Of a stretch of DNA of 64,000 nucleotides, positions 53,455 through 62,363 are shown piece by piece. A program made the position numbers and the translations under genes. Below the pieces are notes generated by a model that saw nothing but the letters and a program-made list of their open reading frames with translations, was not told where the DNA came from and made no database searches. Where the stretch lies: positions 124,001 to 188,000 of the forward strand of contig NZ_JAVYIM010000006.1 in assembly GCF_035968265.1 (NCBI RefSeq), written 5' to 3'. This stretch comes from Nitrosarchaeum sp. Its GTDB lineage: Archaea > Thermoproteota > Nitrososphaeria > Nitrososphaerales > Nitrosopumilaceae. How positions within the stretch are numbered: the first letter of the stretch is position 1; each line of letters begins with the position of its first letter.

Positions 53455-54033
53455 GTGAATTCTAAAATCTTTGTTTTTGTAGCAGTTATTGCTTTAGCAG
53501 CGGCTTTGGGTATGATTCTTCTGTCAGGTTCATCATCTGTTATAAATTCACCAGAAAACACTAATCAAGAAATAAAATCTGATATATCGCAAGAACCAAT
53601 ATCAGCTCAAATACAATCACTAAATGTTGAACTAGATGATATCTCAATAAAAGAAGTTACTCCTAGGGGAGCTACAATTGAAATATCATTTAAGATTAAC
53701 AACCCAAATTCCAATTCTGTAATTGTACAAGTAATGGATTATCAATTATTTGAAACTGGATATTCTAACGTAGAACAAATCTCGGGTGGTCAAATTGGAA
53801 GTAGACCAGAAGGAATGGTAGAATTTGGATCTGATTACTATGTACTACTTGCTGAAAACTCGATTCTTTTAAAAGATAAAATCCAATTGAAAAATACAGG
53901 CAACACTCCCAAGCTATGGTCTGATCTAGAAAGTGACACTGCAAAATGGCGAGTTACTGGCACTGTCTTCTATAATCTCAGTTCAATGACTAGCGGACAA
54001 GAAAACACACTTCATTTTGAATTTGAAAAATAA
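53455..54033 (+). CDS. Exported LEA14-like protein
   Basis: 192 residues from GTG. A signal anchor (about 5-25) is followed by a serine- and glutamine-rich linker and a beta domain. The strand GATIEISFKINNPNSNSVIVQVMDYQLFETG is again of the LEA type 2 kind, with the N-P turn. This is the third such protein in the window. It likely sits outside the membrane. Function unknown. Confidence 0.65.
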   Translation: MNSKIFVFVAVIALAAALGMILLSGSSSVINSPENTNQEIKSDISQEPISAQIQSLNVELDDISIKEVTPRGATIEISFKINNPNSNSVIVQVMDYQLFETGYSNVEQISGGQIGSRPEGMVEFGSDYYVLLAENSILLKDKIQLKNTGNTPKLWSDLESDTAKWRVTGTVFYNLSSMTSGQENTLHFEFEK

Positions 54034-54113
54034 ATAAAACTAAAAATCACTATATAGTATCATAAAAACTAAAAATTATGATAATTTGTTTTTAGATAAA
54101 AAATATTGGCAAA

Positions 54114-54122
54114 ATTATAAAA
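54114..54122 (+). promoter_or_regulatory. Strong TATA box before the 36-residue protein
   Basis: attataaaa lies about 29 bases before ATG 54147, almost a consensus archaeal TATA box. It predicts a leaderless, well-expressed transcript. Confidence 0.6.
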
Positions 54123-54146
54123 GCCCCTGAAGTAGTTTTTTATTAA

Positions 54147-54257
54147 ATGGCAGAAGCAGGAATGGCCGCATTTGGCTCAGCAGTAGGAGTAGCAATTGCA
54201 CTCGCAGTAGTGTGTTTTGCACTTCGTGGTAAAGGACATCCTGAACCACTGGACTAA
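54147..54257 (+). CDS. 36-residue single-span membrane protein
   Basis: ATG 54147 to TAA encodes 36 residues. The composition is mostly Ala, Val, Gly and Leu, with one membrane helix (FGSAVGVAIALAVVCFAL, about 9-26), and a short polar tail RGKGHPEPLD. It has its own strong TATA box and a perfect 7-bp hairpin just after the stop. Its codons are richer in G/C than its neighbours, often a sign of high expression. No family is recognised. It may be a small subunit of a membrane complex such as the nearby ATP synthase, but this is a guess. Confidence 0.65.
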   Translation: MAEAGMAAFGSAVGVAIALAVVCFALRGKGHPEPLD

Positions 54258-54259
54258 TC

Positions 54260-54277
54260 AAAGGAAATTATTCCTTT
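54260..54277 (+). terminator. Hairpin and T tract after the 36-residue gene
   Basis: AAAGGAA-ATTA-TTCCTTT gives a perfect 7-bp stem with a four-base loop, starting three bases after the stop. The T-rich sequence ATATTTTTC follows. It looks like an intrinsic terminator or 3' end stabiliser. Confidence 0.55.
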
Positions 54278-54299
54278 ACAATATTTTTCATTTATCTAA

Positions 54300-54944
54300 C
54301 TAATCTTTACCCAAACCTAGCATTTCTGCTAATGATACCTGCTTGGTATTTTTCTTTGTGATAAAACATCTTTGATAGTATTGACATTCCATACAATCTG
54401 AAGATGGCTCTAAAATTGGAGTCTTTTGTTCTTTAAGAAGATCATTTAGAACTCTTACTCTCCTTATAATTTCTTCAAACATTTTTTTATCACGAGTTAA
54501 CGAAAACATGATCTCTTCTCTATCTCCAGTAATGTAAATAATCACTCCATCTGTTTTATCATAAATCCACATGCAAGCATTGAGATAAAGTAAATCATTT
54601 GCAAGAGGTGATTCTAAACTAGCATTTGTCGGTCTAAATAAAATAATTGAATTATCTGCAATCATATCGGCATGACCTCTTAACTTAATATCATCAATAG
54701 AAAATTCTTTTGGATCACTACCATATTGTAATTTTCGAAGTAGGCCAGAAAGGAGATCATTAAAACCTCGTCTTTCAACCTCTTTAGGATCAATTCTATC
54801 GTAATATGATCTTCTTAGACATTGGACCACTTCTTTTAGGTGAATGGTTTTGATGTCTTTAGCGTCTATTTCAGTCTCTAATTCTCTTCCAATAGAATCG
54901 ACAGCATTTTTTATAATGCTTCTATAATCTCTATCTCCCATCAT
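54300..54944 (-). CDS. Cas4-like PD-(D/E)XK/Fe-S family protein, active site altered
   Basis: 214 residues. Four cysteines in Cas4 order are present: C42 in QCLRRSYYDR, then C184, C187 and C193 in DCMECQYYQRC, so a [4Fe-4S] cluster is likely. GHAD (90-93) corresponds to the first metal-binding Asp of the RecB-type nuclease. The expected acidic residue and Lys of the E-x-K motif appear as FR (103-104). Nuclease activity may therefore be lost or changed. No cas genes or CRISPR array lie in the window. DNA repair or another role is possible. Confidence 0.7.
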   Translation of the reverse strand: MMGDRDYRSIIKNAVDSIGRELETEIDAKDIKTIHLKEVVQCLRRSYYDRIDPKEVERRGFNDLLSGLLRKLQYGSDPKEFSIDDIKLRGHADMIADNSIILFRPTNASLESPLANDLLYLNACMWIYDKTDGVIIYITGDREEIMFSLTRDKKMFEEIIRRVRVLNDLLKEQKTPILEPSSDCMECQYYQRCFITKKNTKQVSLAEMLGLGKD

Positions 54945-54976
54945 GATAAATCACTTAACAAATTCATCTTTATAGA

Positions 54977-55213
54977 TTAGCTCATCACTTTGATCAATAA
55001 TTTTGAAATTTTAGTAGAGAATGCTAATATAATAAAATGGGTTCCAAAACCTAGAATTGCGCCTACTATGATATTTCCTGTTAGAAAATAAATACCAAGA
55101 AATAGTCCTAAAGGAGGCAATGATAAAATCATGGCTAAAAACGTGCTAGCCCAAATAGTATTAGTCAAAACCTCTGTAGTAATTTCGGTTTTTTTCTTTG
55201 GAAATCTGATCAT
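54977..55213 (-). CDS. Small two-helix membrane protein downstream of ATP synthase C
   Basis: 78 residues with two membrane segments (about 20-42 and 47-72). A basic N-terminus RFPKKKTE precedes them. It starts ten bases after the subunit C gene on the same strand, so both are probably co-transcribed. That context suggests an ATP synthase assembly or accessory factor, similar in position and size to AtpI/AtpZ proteins of bacteria. Sequence similarity to these is not claimed. Confidence 0.6.
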   Translation of the reverse strand: MIRFPKKKTEITTEVLTNTIWASTFLAMILSLPPLGLFLGIYFLTGNIIVGAILGFGTHFIILAFSTKISKLLIKVMS

Positions 55214-55223
55214 TTTAAAAATT

Positions 55224-56261
55224 CTATTCTACTTCCAAAATTAACTTTGACATGGTAATTTCAGTTGGTATTTTTTGTTCAACTGCAAATGCAATAGCTG
55301 CTAAATTTCTAACTTCAAATGCCGTTAGTTTAGTAATTCCCACAATTGTTGCAAAACTAAACATTTTTGTGAAAGATCTTATGGCTGTTTGGTAAATTGC
55401 CATTTCAAACGCTCTTTCAAATTCAGCAATAGCATCTAATTCTTTTTCAGTTTGAGGGATCAAAGTTTTATATTTTGTATTGGATAATTCATTAAATGCA
55501 TCTTTAATTGTTGCAGCTGCAATCATTCTTCCAAGTAGTTCTTTTGCGGTAGGAGTTTGAGCAACAATTAGATCTTGAATTTGTTCTTCTTTTAATCCCC
55601 AGAATTTTCCTCTAATTACACTTAGAATATTATAAAAATCTACATCCATTCCAACCAATTTTGTAGCATCTTTATCTGCATAATTTTTCATAGCACCAGC
55701 TAAATGTTGAATTAAAATTTTATCAAAATACGTATCAAAAATTTGGACATTTTTTCTTTCACTGTATAAAGCTGCAGCCTTTGCAATTTCTTCCCCAAAT
55801 TGTACTGAATTCAAGCTTGCAACTGCTTCTTCCAAATCTTTTGAAACTAATGCTTTAATGACGACATCTCTTTGCTTGATTAATTCTTCAGCATGAAGAT
55901 TTACGTGAGTTTCAATTTCTTCTTGAGGTTTACCTAAAGCTTTTCCTTTTAAAATTGATTTTAAATTTGAAACAATGAATTTCATATAATATGCATCTAA
56001 AACACCTGAATTTCCTGATGTTTTTGCAATTGAATAATGTGTATCTGCTAAATGACTTCTAAGTGCAGATTCGATACCTTGTGATGTATATGGTTTTTGT
56101 ACCTCTGAAATAGAATCCCCATAAATTGTATTTTTGATTCTAGTCATTAATTCATCAAGATCCCTTGATTCTGCTAACGTTTGAAAATCAGATTTTTTTA
56201 ATAATTTACCTCGTTTACTATATGATTTTACAGATGCATAGACATTTTTTGCTCCACCCAT
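55224..56261 (-). CDS. atpC: A-type ATP synthase subunit C
   Basis: 345 residues. Subunit C (V-type d/AC39) links the central stalk to the membrane rotor. The N-terminal YASVKSYSKRGKLLKKSDFQTL and the long helical repeats (for example MKFIVSNLKSILKGKALGKPQ and DVDFYNILSVIRGKFW) match the family. It is encoded away from subunits I, E and A, which lie beyond the ammonium transporter. ATG start, with no frameshift. Confidence 0.85.
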   Translation of the reverse strand: MGGAKNVYASVKSYSKRGKLLKKSDFQTLAESRDLDELMTRIKNTIYGDSISEVQKPYTSQGIESALRSHLADTHYSIAKTSGNSGVLDAYYMKFIVSNLKSILKGKALGKPQEEIETHVNLHAEELIKQRDVVIKALVSKDLEEAVASLNSVQFGEEIAKAAALYSERKNVQIFDTYFDKILIQHLAGAMKNYADKDATKLVGMDVDFYNILSVIRGKFWGLKEEQIQDLIVAQTPTAKELLGRMIAAATIKDAFNELSNTKYKTLIPQTEKELDAIAEFERAFEMAIYQTAIRSFTKMFSFATIVGITKLTAFEVRNLAAIAFAVEQKIPTEITMSKLILEVE

Positions 56262-56325
56262 TTATGTAAATTTCAATAGATGCGGATTTTAATGTTTGGC
56301 GATCTGTTCCTAAAAGCCTGATATT

Positions 56326-56991
56326 TTAAGTAATTTTATTAAGAAAACTGATGGTTTCTTCTTTATCCTGCTTTGGTAGATTCAAAAATGTCTCTAAAAT
56401 CTCCTTTTGAATCAATAAAGACTCATCAGAAATCTCCTTTAGTTTTGAGAGTTCAAAGGGTAGTAAGTCTTTAATTTTATTATCACAAAATGCCTTTACA
56501 TATTTTTGAAAAATTGAATAAGTAAAATTTGGGCTGGCCTTTGATAGATTTGTAATAATCACCTCATAATTTTTCTCCTTTGAATCTGCTTGTGAAAAAA
56601 ATTTTTCTAACAATCTGTTTTTATTTCCAACATTACTTAATGATAATGCTACAAGTATTCCTTTTTTTGTTAAATGATAATATGGAATACCTTTTTCTTG
56701 AAGAGCTTTTGGGCCTCGTTTCATAGGTAATCTTCCATCTTCTTCAGCAATTCCAATTGGAATCAAAATTTCATCAAGATCTCGAAAAATTCCAGAATAG
56801 ATATTTTTCCATGCAATCCCATGAATCTTTGCAATTTTCTGAGAAATCCCTGTTCTTGTTCTCTCTGCTGGATTGACATTACTTGCTAATATTGCAATAA
56901 TTGATCTCTGTCTATTTGCTTCCCCTGTTAATTCTTCACCTTTTGTCTTGAAAGTATCAAAAATTGATAATTTTGTACCTGTTTTCTTCAT
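56326..56991 (-). CDS. Winged-helix-like regulator-type protein
   Basis: 221 residues, soluble and basic. The segment GISQKIAKIHGIAWKNIYSGIFRDLDEILIPIG and the following PYYHLTKKGILVALSL (about 50-120) look like a winged-helix DNA-binding module. The rest is helical. It is located between atpC and the divergent amt gene, and could regulate either; that is inference from position. No known family is assigned. Confidence 0.6.
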   Translation of the reverse strand: MKKTGTKLSIFDTFKTKGEELTGEANRQRSIIAILASNVNPAERTRTGISQKIAKIHGIAWKNIYSGIFRDLDEILIPIGIAEEDGRLPMKRGPKALQEKGIPYYHLTKKGILVALSLSNVGNKNRLLEKFFSQADSKEKNYEVIITNLSKASPNFTYSIFQKYVKAFCDNKIKDLLPFELSKLKEISDESLLIQKEILETFLNLPKQDKEETISFLNKIT

Positions 56992-57088
56992 TTAATCACC
57001 AAATGACATAATATTCATTTTCTATGATAATATCAGAATATACTGAAATATAATAATTTACATTTTTACAAGTTTTTACATCTTCAAT

Positions 57089-57099
57089 GCTTAAATAAT
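57089..57099 (+). promoter_or_regulatory. TATA box of amt
   Basis: gcttaaataat lies about 26 bases before the amt ATG, giving a leaderless or near-leaderless mRNA. Confidence 0.5.
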
Positions 57100-57119
57100 T
57101 TTCAATTTCGATTAATTTA

Positions 57120-58682
57120 ATGAATTCTAGGAACCACAAGTATGCTCTATTACTTGTGGCCGCAGTAGCCATTACAGCAGCAGGTGCAATGTCACAAGCA
57201 TTCGCACAAAATGTTAATGATGGTATGGACGGATACGTTGCAGGAACTAGTGGAATCTACACTGGTAATCCTAACGAATGTTGGTATGATGATGGCGAAG
57301 GTAACATGATGCCCTGTAGAATTGATACAGGTGATACAGCATGGATACTAACAGCTACTTCATTGGTACTCTTCATGTCACCCGGAGTCGGCTTCTTTTA
57401 TGGCGGATTAGCCAGATCAAAGAACGTCGTCAACGTACTTGGTATGACCATAATTGTTATGGGACTTATCTCAGTACAATGGGTTCTATGGGGATATTCT
57501 CTAGCATTTGGTCCAATTGACAGTGATGCAAACATGTTCATGGGCTCACTTCAATATGTTGGCTTCAATGACGTCTCTCACTATGCACCATTAGGTGAAG
57601 CAGGTCCATGTGCAGACACATGGTCAGCGGCTTACCAGATGAATGCGATGGTGGAAGCAGATCAATGTAGTCAAGGTTGGCCAGGTACTGTACCTCATCA
57701 ATTATTCGCAATGTTCCAAGCAACATTCGCAATTATTACACCAATTCTAATTATTGGTGGATTAATTGATAGAATTAAGTTCAGCGCATTGATAATCTTC
57801 ATACTCCTATGGGCTACCTTCGTTTACGATCCAGTTGCACACTGGGTTTGGGGCGGTGGTTATATCGGAGGAGGCGCATTAGATCTTAATCCTGACTTAT
57901 CTCCATCGTTTGCATTAGACTTTGCTGGTGGTACTGTAGTACACATTACTTCTGGATTCTCTGCATTGGCAGGTGCCTTAATCCTTGGCAGAAGACTTGG
58001 ATATGGTAAAGTGCCAATGGAACCACACAACATCCCAATGGTAGTCCTCGGAGCAGGAATACTCTGGTTTGGATGGTTTGGTTTTAACGCAGGAAGCGAA
58101 GTAATGGTAGACGGCATTACCGTAAGCGCATGGACAGTTACAAATACTGCAACAGGTATGGCTGCTCTTACTTGGGTCTTGATGTCATGGGCACATACAG
58201 GAAAACCAAGTATTGTAGGAGCTGCATCAGGTGCAGTAGCAGGTTTAGTAGCTATCACTCCAGCTTCAGGTTGGGTAGGTCCAATGGCTTCAATTATAAT
58301 CGGTATTGCAGCTGGAACAGTTTGTTATGCAGCTGTAACATTCAAAAACGCACGTAAATGGGACGACGCATTAGATGTATGGGGAGTACACGGAATGGGC
58401 GGTCTTACTGGTGCAATTTTGACTGGTACATTAGCTAGTCCACACATTTGGGATACCGGTGACGGTATTGGTGCATGGACTGGTACTGCAGAAGGAATGG
58501 AACAGCAAGCAATTAGCATCATTGGTGCAGCAATCTCAGTAGGTTATGCATTTGGTGTTACGATTGTAATTCTCAAAATAATGGATGCCGTTTGGCCAGG
58601 TGGAATCAGGGTCACTCCAAAAGAAGAGGAGATCGGTCTTGATTTGGCACAGCACGGAGAAAGAGCATACGTTAACGAATAA
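57120..58682 (+). CDS. amt: Ammonium transporter (Amt family)
   Basis: 520 residues. It takes up ammonium or ammonia, the energy source of these archaea. A signal peptide (about 8-30, ending AFAQ) and an outside N-terminal extension with Cys54 and Cys66 precede about eleven membrane helices. The family motifs are DFAGGTVVHITSGFSALAGA and WGVHGMGGLTGAILTG, holding the twin pore histidines. The coding sequence is richer in C-ending codons than the window as a whole, suggesting high expression. It has its own TATA box and a hairpin/T-tract terminator. Confidence 0.96.
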   Translation: MNSRNHKYALLLVAAVAITAAGAMSQAFAQNVNDGMDGYVAGTSGIYTGNPNECWYDDGEGNMMPCRIDTGDTAWILTATSLVLFMSPGVGFFYGGLARSKNVVNVLGMTIIVMGLISVQWVLWGYSLAFGPIDSDANMFMGSLQYVGFNDVSHYAPLGEAGPCADTWSAAYQMNAMVEADQCSQGWPGTVPHQLFAMFQATFAIITPILIIGGLIDRIKFSALIIFILLWATFVYDPVAHWVWGGGYIGGGALDLNPDLSPSFALDFAGGTVVHITSGFSALAGALILGRRLGYGKVPMEPHNIPMVVLGAGILWFGWFGFNAGSEVMVDGITVSAWTVTNTATGMAALTWVLMSWAHTGKPSIVGAASGAVAGLVAITPASGWVGPMASIIIGIAAGTVCYAAVTFKNARKWDDALDVWGVHGMGGLTGAILTGTLASPHIWDTGDGIGAWTGTAEGMEQQAISIIGAAISVGYAFGVTIVILKIMDAVWPGGIRVTPKEEEIGLDLAQHGERAYVNE

Positions 58683-58710
58683 GGAAACTTCCTTTTTCTT
58701 TTATTTTTAT
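58682..58710 (+). terminator. Hairpin plus T tract after amt
   Basis: AAGGA-AACT-TCCTT forms a short stem right at the stop codon and is followed by a T-rich run (about 58693-58710). It closely resembles the hairpin after the 36-residue gene at 54260. Confidence 0.55.
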
Positions 58711-58754
58711 TATTCAATACAAATCAATTTAGATTTGATCATTTTATCCAAATC

Positions 58755-59531
58755 ATGTTAATTTCTACATCTGACCTTAACTCAATTCTAAATGATCCTA
58801 ATATCATAATTGTGGATACTCGTTCATTTAAGGAATATTCTGAAAGTCATATTCCTAATGCTGTAAATTTAGATCTGTTTGCATTTCATTGGATTGATAC
58901 TACAAAAGAAGGAATTGAAAATTTTAACAGTCAAACTACAACTCTTCTTTCCTTTCTTGGAGTGACACCTGAAAAAAAAGTGATCTTTTATGATGCTGTT
59001 TCTGGAATGCTTGCAGCTAGAGGTGTATGGATATTACTTTATTTTTCACATCAAAATGTCTACATGTTAGATGGTGGAATAACAAAATGGAAAAAAGAAA
59101 ATCTGTCACTTGAAACAAAACCAAATGGATTCAAACCATCCAAATTTACAGGAAAGATTAATCCTAATATAATTTCTGGATTTGAATACATCAGAGATAA
59201 TCTAAATAATGTAAAAATTATTGATGCTCGTTCTACAGGAGAATATACTGGAAGTGTAATTAGAGCCGCTCAATCTGGACACATCCCAAACTCAATCAAT
59301 ATTGATTGGAATGAAAACCTCGAAAAAGATGGTACTTTTAAGACTAATTCAGAACTGTCAAAACTATATGATTTTCCAAAGGATTCAGAAATTATTACTT
59401 ATTGTCAGGGTGCTTATAGAGCAGCAAATTCTTTTCTTGCTTTAAAAAAACTAGGATTTCATAAAGTACGCGTATATCTTGGTTCTTGGGGAGAATGGGG
59501 AAATAAACCAGAATTGCCCGTTGAAAAATAA
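58755..59531 (+). CDS. Thiosulfate/3-mercaptopyruvate sulfurtransferase (rhodanese)
   Basis: 258 residues with two rhodanese domains. The N-terminal one (about 5-120) has Asp in the position of the catalytic Cys (FYDAVSGMLAARG), so it is structural. The C-terminal one (about 140-255) has the active Cys in TYCQGAYRAANSF. It moves sulfane sulfur to cyanide, thioredoxin or other acceptors. The exact donor, thiosulfate or mercaptopyruvate, is not resolved. It lies between amt and the ATP synthase subunit I gene. Confidence 0.9.
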   Translation: MLISTSDLNSILNDPNIIIVDTRSFKEYSESHIPNAVNLDLFAFHWIDTTKEGIENFNSQTTTLLSFLGVTPEKKVIFYDAVSGMLAARGVWILLYFSHQNVYMLDGGITKWKKENLSLETKPNGFKPSKFTGKINPNIISGFEYIRDNLNNVKIIDARSTGEYTGSVIRAAQSGHIPNSINIDWNENLEKDGTFKTNSELSKLYDFPKDSEIITYCQGAYRAANSFLALKKLGFHKVRVYLGSWGEWGNKPELPVEK

Positions 59532-59570
59532 TGATTTTATTTTAAACTCAGATTATTTTAAATCAAAAAT

Positions 59571-61670
59571 TTATTTTTTCTTCCAAATAAATTGGTTGTA
59601 AATTAGTTCTGGTCTGATTTGTCTGAATGGCTGAGAACCACCTACATACCATTTTGTAAAGAATTCGTATAAGTGTAATCTGAGTGACTGGATATACACG
59701 ATCAACCCTTCAATCATCATAATTCCCAAGTTTCCACCAATAATCATTGCCATAGCTCCGCCAGATTCTGCACCGCCCAAAGATGCAAATGCATTATTTA
59801 CTGTCATTAACAATGCAGCATGTACAAGTAACATAATTCCAAGTCGAGCATAACTAATTGTGTGAGCTAAACTTTCTACGGTTTTACCAAGCAATACTTC
59901 CATGAGAACACTCGCAGGATCTCCTCCGCTTTCTGGATGTTTCTTTGCATGTAAAATACCCCCAACCATCATCAGTACCATTGATGCGATAACAATGATA
60001 ACTGCAATTCTTGTAACGATCCAAACCTGTGCCCAATCTCCAAGAAATATTGTAACCCAAGGAACAGCTTCAGTATGTACTTTTGAATACATGTTCATCA
60101 CATCATATTGTGAACCAATAGCACACATCATTATGACAACAATACCTCCATAGAGTGTAATGTTTGGAATTGCTTCAGTAAACATTACAAGTTTGTGTCC
60201 TTCTGCAGCTAATCTTCTGATTCGCAAAACCATAGCCCACACTAGATGAACAATTCCAATGAATAATGACACTTTGAGTATATTGATGACTTGATCAAAC
60301 GTAAGTTCAGCAACACTAAGAATTCCAACAATCCAACTAACTGGATATAGTACTCCTCCTTCTTCTAAAAGTCCTTCAAATGGACCCATATGAGAAATAT
60401 GATATCCAAACATCTCTCCAGTACCTACACCTGCTATTGCAGCTGATGCACCAGAGATTGCAATGAGCATTCCCCATCTTGCTAAATCGCCCTGTCCTTT
60501 TACTTTGAATAACAATCCTAATCCCATTAATAATAATCCGTGACCCATATCTGCAAACATCAATCCATAAAAAATTGGCCACATTAGTGCAATCATAGGA
60601 GTTGGATCCGGCTCTCCTTTCTTTGGAATACCCTGGCTTTTTGTAATAACCTCAAAAGTTCTTACAAATTTCTTATTTTCAAATAACGTAGGTAATTCCT
60701 CTACATGTTTTGGATCAGTAACATCTTCAATTATTGACATCCATTGTTTTGTAGAATCTTTAAACTTGACTTCCATTCTTTTTGGAATATATCCTTGTAT
60801 TACTGCAAAATTTTTAGTACCTCCAGGTTTTCTTAACATTTCAAGAACATCTTTTGCAACTAATGCTTTTTCATGAATAGCAAGAATATCTTGTCGAATT
60901 TTCTTTTTGTATTTTAAAAGTTCTTTAGATATTGAAGTTTGTTTTGTGGTTAATTCTTTAATTTTGGATTCGGCCAACGCATAAGCTTCACTAGGAACTT
61001 GTGGAAATCCCTCTGGAATCTTAAATGAATTAGAATTAAAGCTTCTTAGGATCTTGAAAACTTTTTCAGAATCTTCAATATCGGAAATTACTAAAAGTGC
61101 AGTTTTGTCTTTGCTTTCTAAATCGTATTTGTATATTGCAATGCCTTCAAGTGAACGACTAATTTCTTCATAGTCTGAAGAATTAATTACAAAAAGATTT
61201 GTAAAAAAATATCTCATTAATCCAAATCCGGTAAGATCTAGATTCATTTTTCTAATTACTTCCAAAGTATCCTTGAGTGATTTGTATTCCTCAATAGCAA
61301 GTCTAGTGTTTTGTGCATCCTCTAATAATTTAGCAGGTTCATCGATAATTGATGGAGTTGTTTTTCTCAAATCATTTATCATATGTTCAATTTCATCAAT
61401 TTCGTAATTTTTTTTCTTGATTACTGTACCTTTGAAGAGTATCTCCATAATTCCTACTGTTAATGGAATTCCCATACCCTTGACCACATCATCAATTGAT
61501 TGGAATATTTTTTGTGCATCTAATAGTAAATCATCAATTTCAGGTGTTACTTGATCACTTGATGAATCAATTTTATGAAACCATTCAAACTCTGTTAATC
61601 TAGATATTGCCTGTGGAGATTCACTTCTTGGCAAAACTATAGTTCCCAGTTTTAGATCGGCGGTTCCCAA
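59571..61670 (-). CDS. atpI: A-type ATP synthase subunit I
   Basis: 699 residues. The V-type a-like subunit forms the stator half-channel for protons or sodium ions. A long soluble N-terminal region (about 1-340) contains coiled coils. About seven or eight membrane helices follow from residue 360 (FYGLMFADMGHGLLLMGLGLLF marks the start of the membrane part). The conserved ETVESLAHTISYARLG-type helix appears as KTVESLAHTISYARLGI, including the critical Arg. TTG start. It is divergent from subunit E, with promoters in the shared 92-base spacer. Confidence 0.93.
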   Translation of the reverse strand: MGTADLKLGTIVLPRSESPQAISRLTEFEWFHKIDSSSDQVTPEIDDLLLDAQKIFQSIDDVVKGMGIPLTVGIMEILFKGTVIKKKNYEIDEIEHMINDLRKTTPSIIDEPAKLLEDAQNTRLAIEEYKSLKDTLEVIRKMNLDLTGFGLMRYFFTNLFVINSSDYEEISRSLEGIAIYKYDLESKDKTALLVISDIEDSEKVFKILRSFNSNSFKIPEGFPQVPSEAYALAESKIKELTTKQTSISKELLKYKKKIRQDILAIHEKALVAKDVLEMLRKPGGTKNFAVIQGYIPKRMEVKFKDSTKQWMSIIEDVTDPKHVEELPTLFENKKFVRTFEVITKSQGIPKKGEPDPTPMIALMWPIFYGLMFADMGHGLLLMGLGLLFKVKGQGDLARWGMLIAISGASAAIAGVGTGEMFGYHISHMGPFEGLLEEGGVLYPVSWIVGILSVAELTFDQVINILKVSLFIGIVHLVWAMVLRIRRLAAEGHKLVMFTEAIPNITLYGGIVVIMMCAIGSQYDVMNMYSKVHTEAVPWVTIFLGDWAQVWIVTRIAVIIVIASMVLMMVGGILHAKKHPESGGDPASVLMEVLLGKTVESLAHTISYARLGIMLLVHAALLMTVNNAFASLGGAESGGAMAMIIGGNLGIMMIEGLIVYIQSLRLHLYEFFTKWYVGGSQPFRQIRPELIYNQFIWKKK

Positions 61671-61731
61671 GACATTCCTGTGTAATTTTATTTAGTTTAA
61701 TATCTTTCCAAAATTGCCCTTTTTCCCAAAC

Positions 61732-61740
61732 ATTAAAATC
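61732..61740 (+). promoter_or_regulatory. TATA-like box before the ATP synthase E-A genes
   Basis: attaaaatc lies about 27 bases before the TTG at 61763, in the divergent spacer between subunit I and subunit E. Confidence 0.4.
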
Positions 61741-61762
61741 TATTATGAATTAACGCGTCACA

Positions 61763-62362
61763 TTGGGATCTAATTCTGCATTAGAACAAACAATCGACAA
61801 AATACTTACAAAAACCGAGAAAGATGTTTTGTCAAATATCCGATCTGCCCTGACCGAATCTAATCAAACCCTTGATGATTCTATTCCTAAACTGGAGCGA
61901 GAATATGATAAAATTATCTCAGATGGCAAAAAAGAGGCAGATAAAATAGAAAAACAGCTTATTGGAAGCTCCGATCTTGAGGCCAGAAATAACAGACTTT
62001 TGGCATTGGAAAAAGCAGTAGACGATGTATTTACAAAAGCAATTGAACAAATTTCAAATACAAATCGTAATGATAATTATTCTAAACTAATGACAACCTT
62101 ATTGGATGAAGCAACTACAATTTTAGGTACAACCAAAGTTGTAATTTCAACAAATTCTAAAGACAAAAACATAGTCCAATCTTTATTATCCAAATATTCT
62201 GGTGCAGAACTATCTCCAGAACCGATTACCTGTATGGGAGGTATTACGGTAAAATCAAAAGATGGCGGAATGAAATTTGATAATACTATTGATGCAAGAA
62301 TACAGCGTATGAAGCCTTTAATAAGGAAAGAAATTGCCACAAAATTCGGAGTAGGTAATTAG
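61763..62362 (+). CDS. atpE: A-type ATP synthase subunit E
   Basis: 199 residues. Subunit E is part of the peripheral stalk that holds the catalytic head. The N-terminal half is a long helix ([18 protein letters not shown]...[12 protein letters not shown]). The C-terminal half is the globular cap with [24 protein letters not shown], a clear family signature. TTG start. It is followed after one base by subunit A, so the two are in the same operon. Confidence 0.9.
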   Translation: MGSNSALEQTIDKILTKTEKDVLSNIRSALTESNQTLDDSIPKLEREYDKIISDGKKEADKIEKQLIGSSDLEARNNRLLALEKAVDDVFTKAIEQISNTNRNDNYSKLMTTLLDEATTILGTTKVVISTNSKDKNIVQSLLSKYSGAELSPEPITCMGGITVKSKDGGMKFDNTIDARIQRMKPLIRKEIATKFGVGN

Positions 62363-62363
62363 T

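Noticed and set aside
54147-54257. The 36-residue membrane protein as the ATP synthase K (proteolipid) subunit
   Set aside because: It has one helix and no ion-binding Glu or Gln in a membrane segment. Proteolipids are hairpins of about 80-100 residues.
54300-54944. CRISPR-Cas locus suggested by the Cas4-like protein
   Set aside because: No cas1, cas2, effector genes or repeat array are present in the window.
58130-58357. Open frame of 75 codons inside amt on the same strand
   Set aside because: It lies wholly within the strongly conserved amt frame and has an unlikely composition rich in Ser, Arg and Tyr.
60376-60582. Frame of 68 codons on the minus strand inside atpI
   Set aside because: It is an out-of-frame shadow of the conserved membrane region of atpI.
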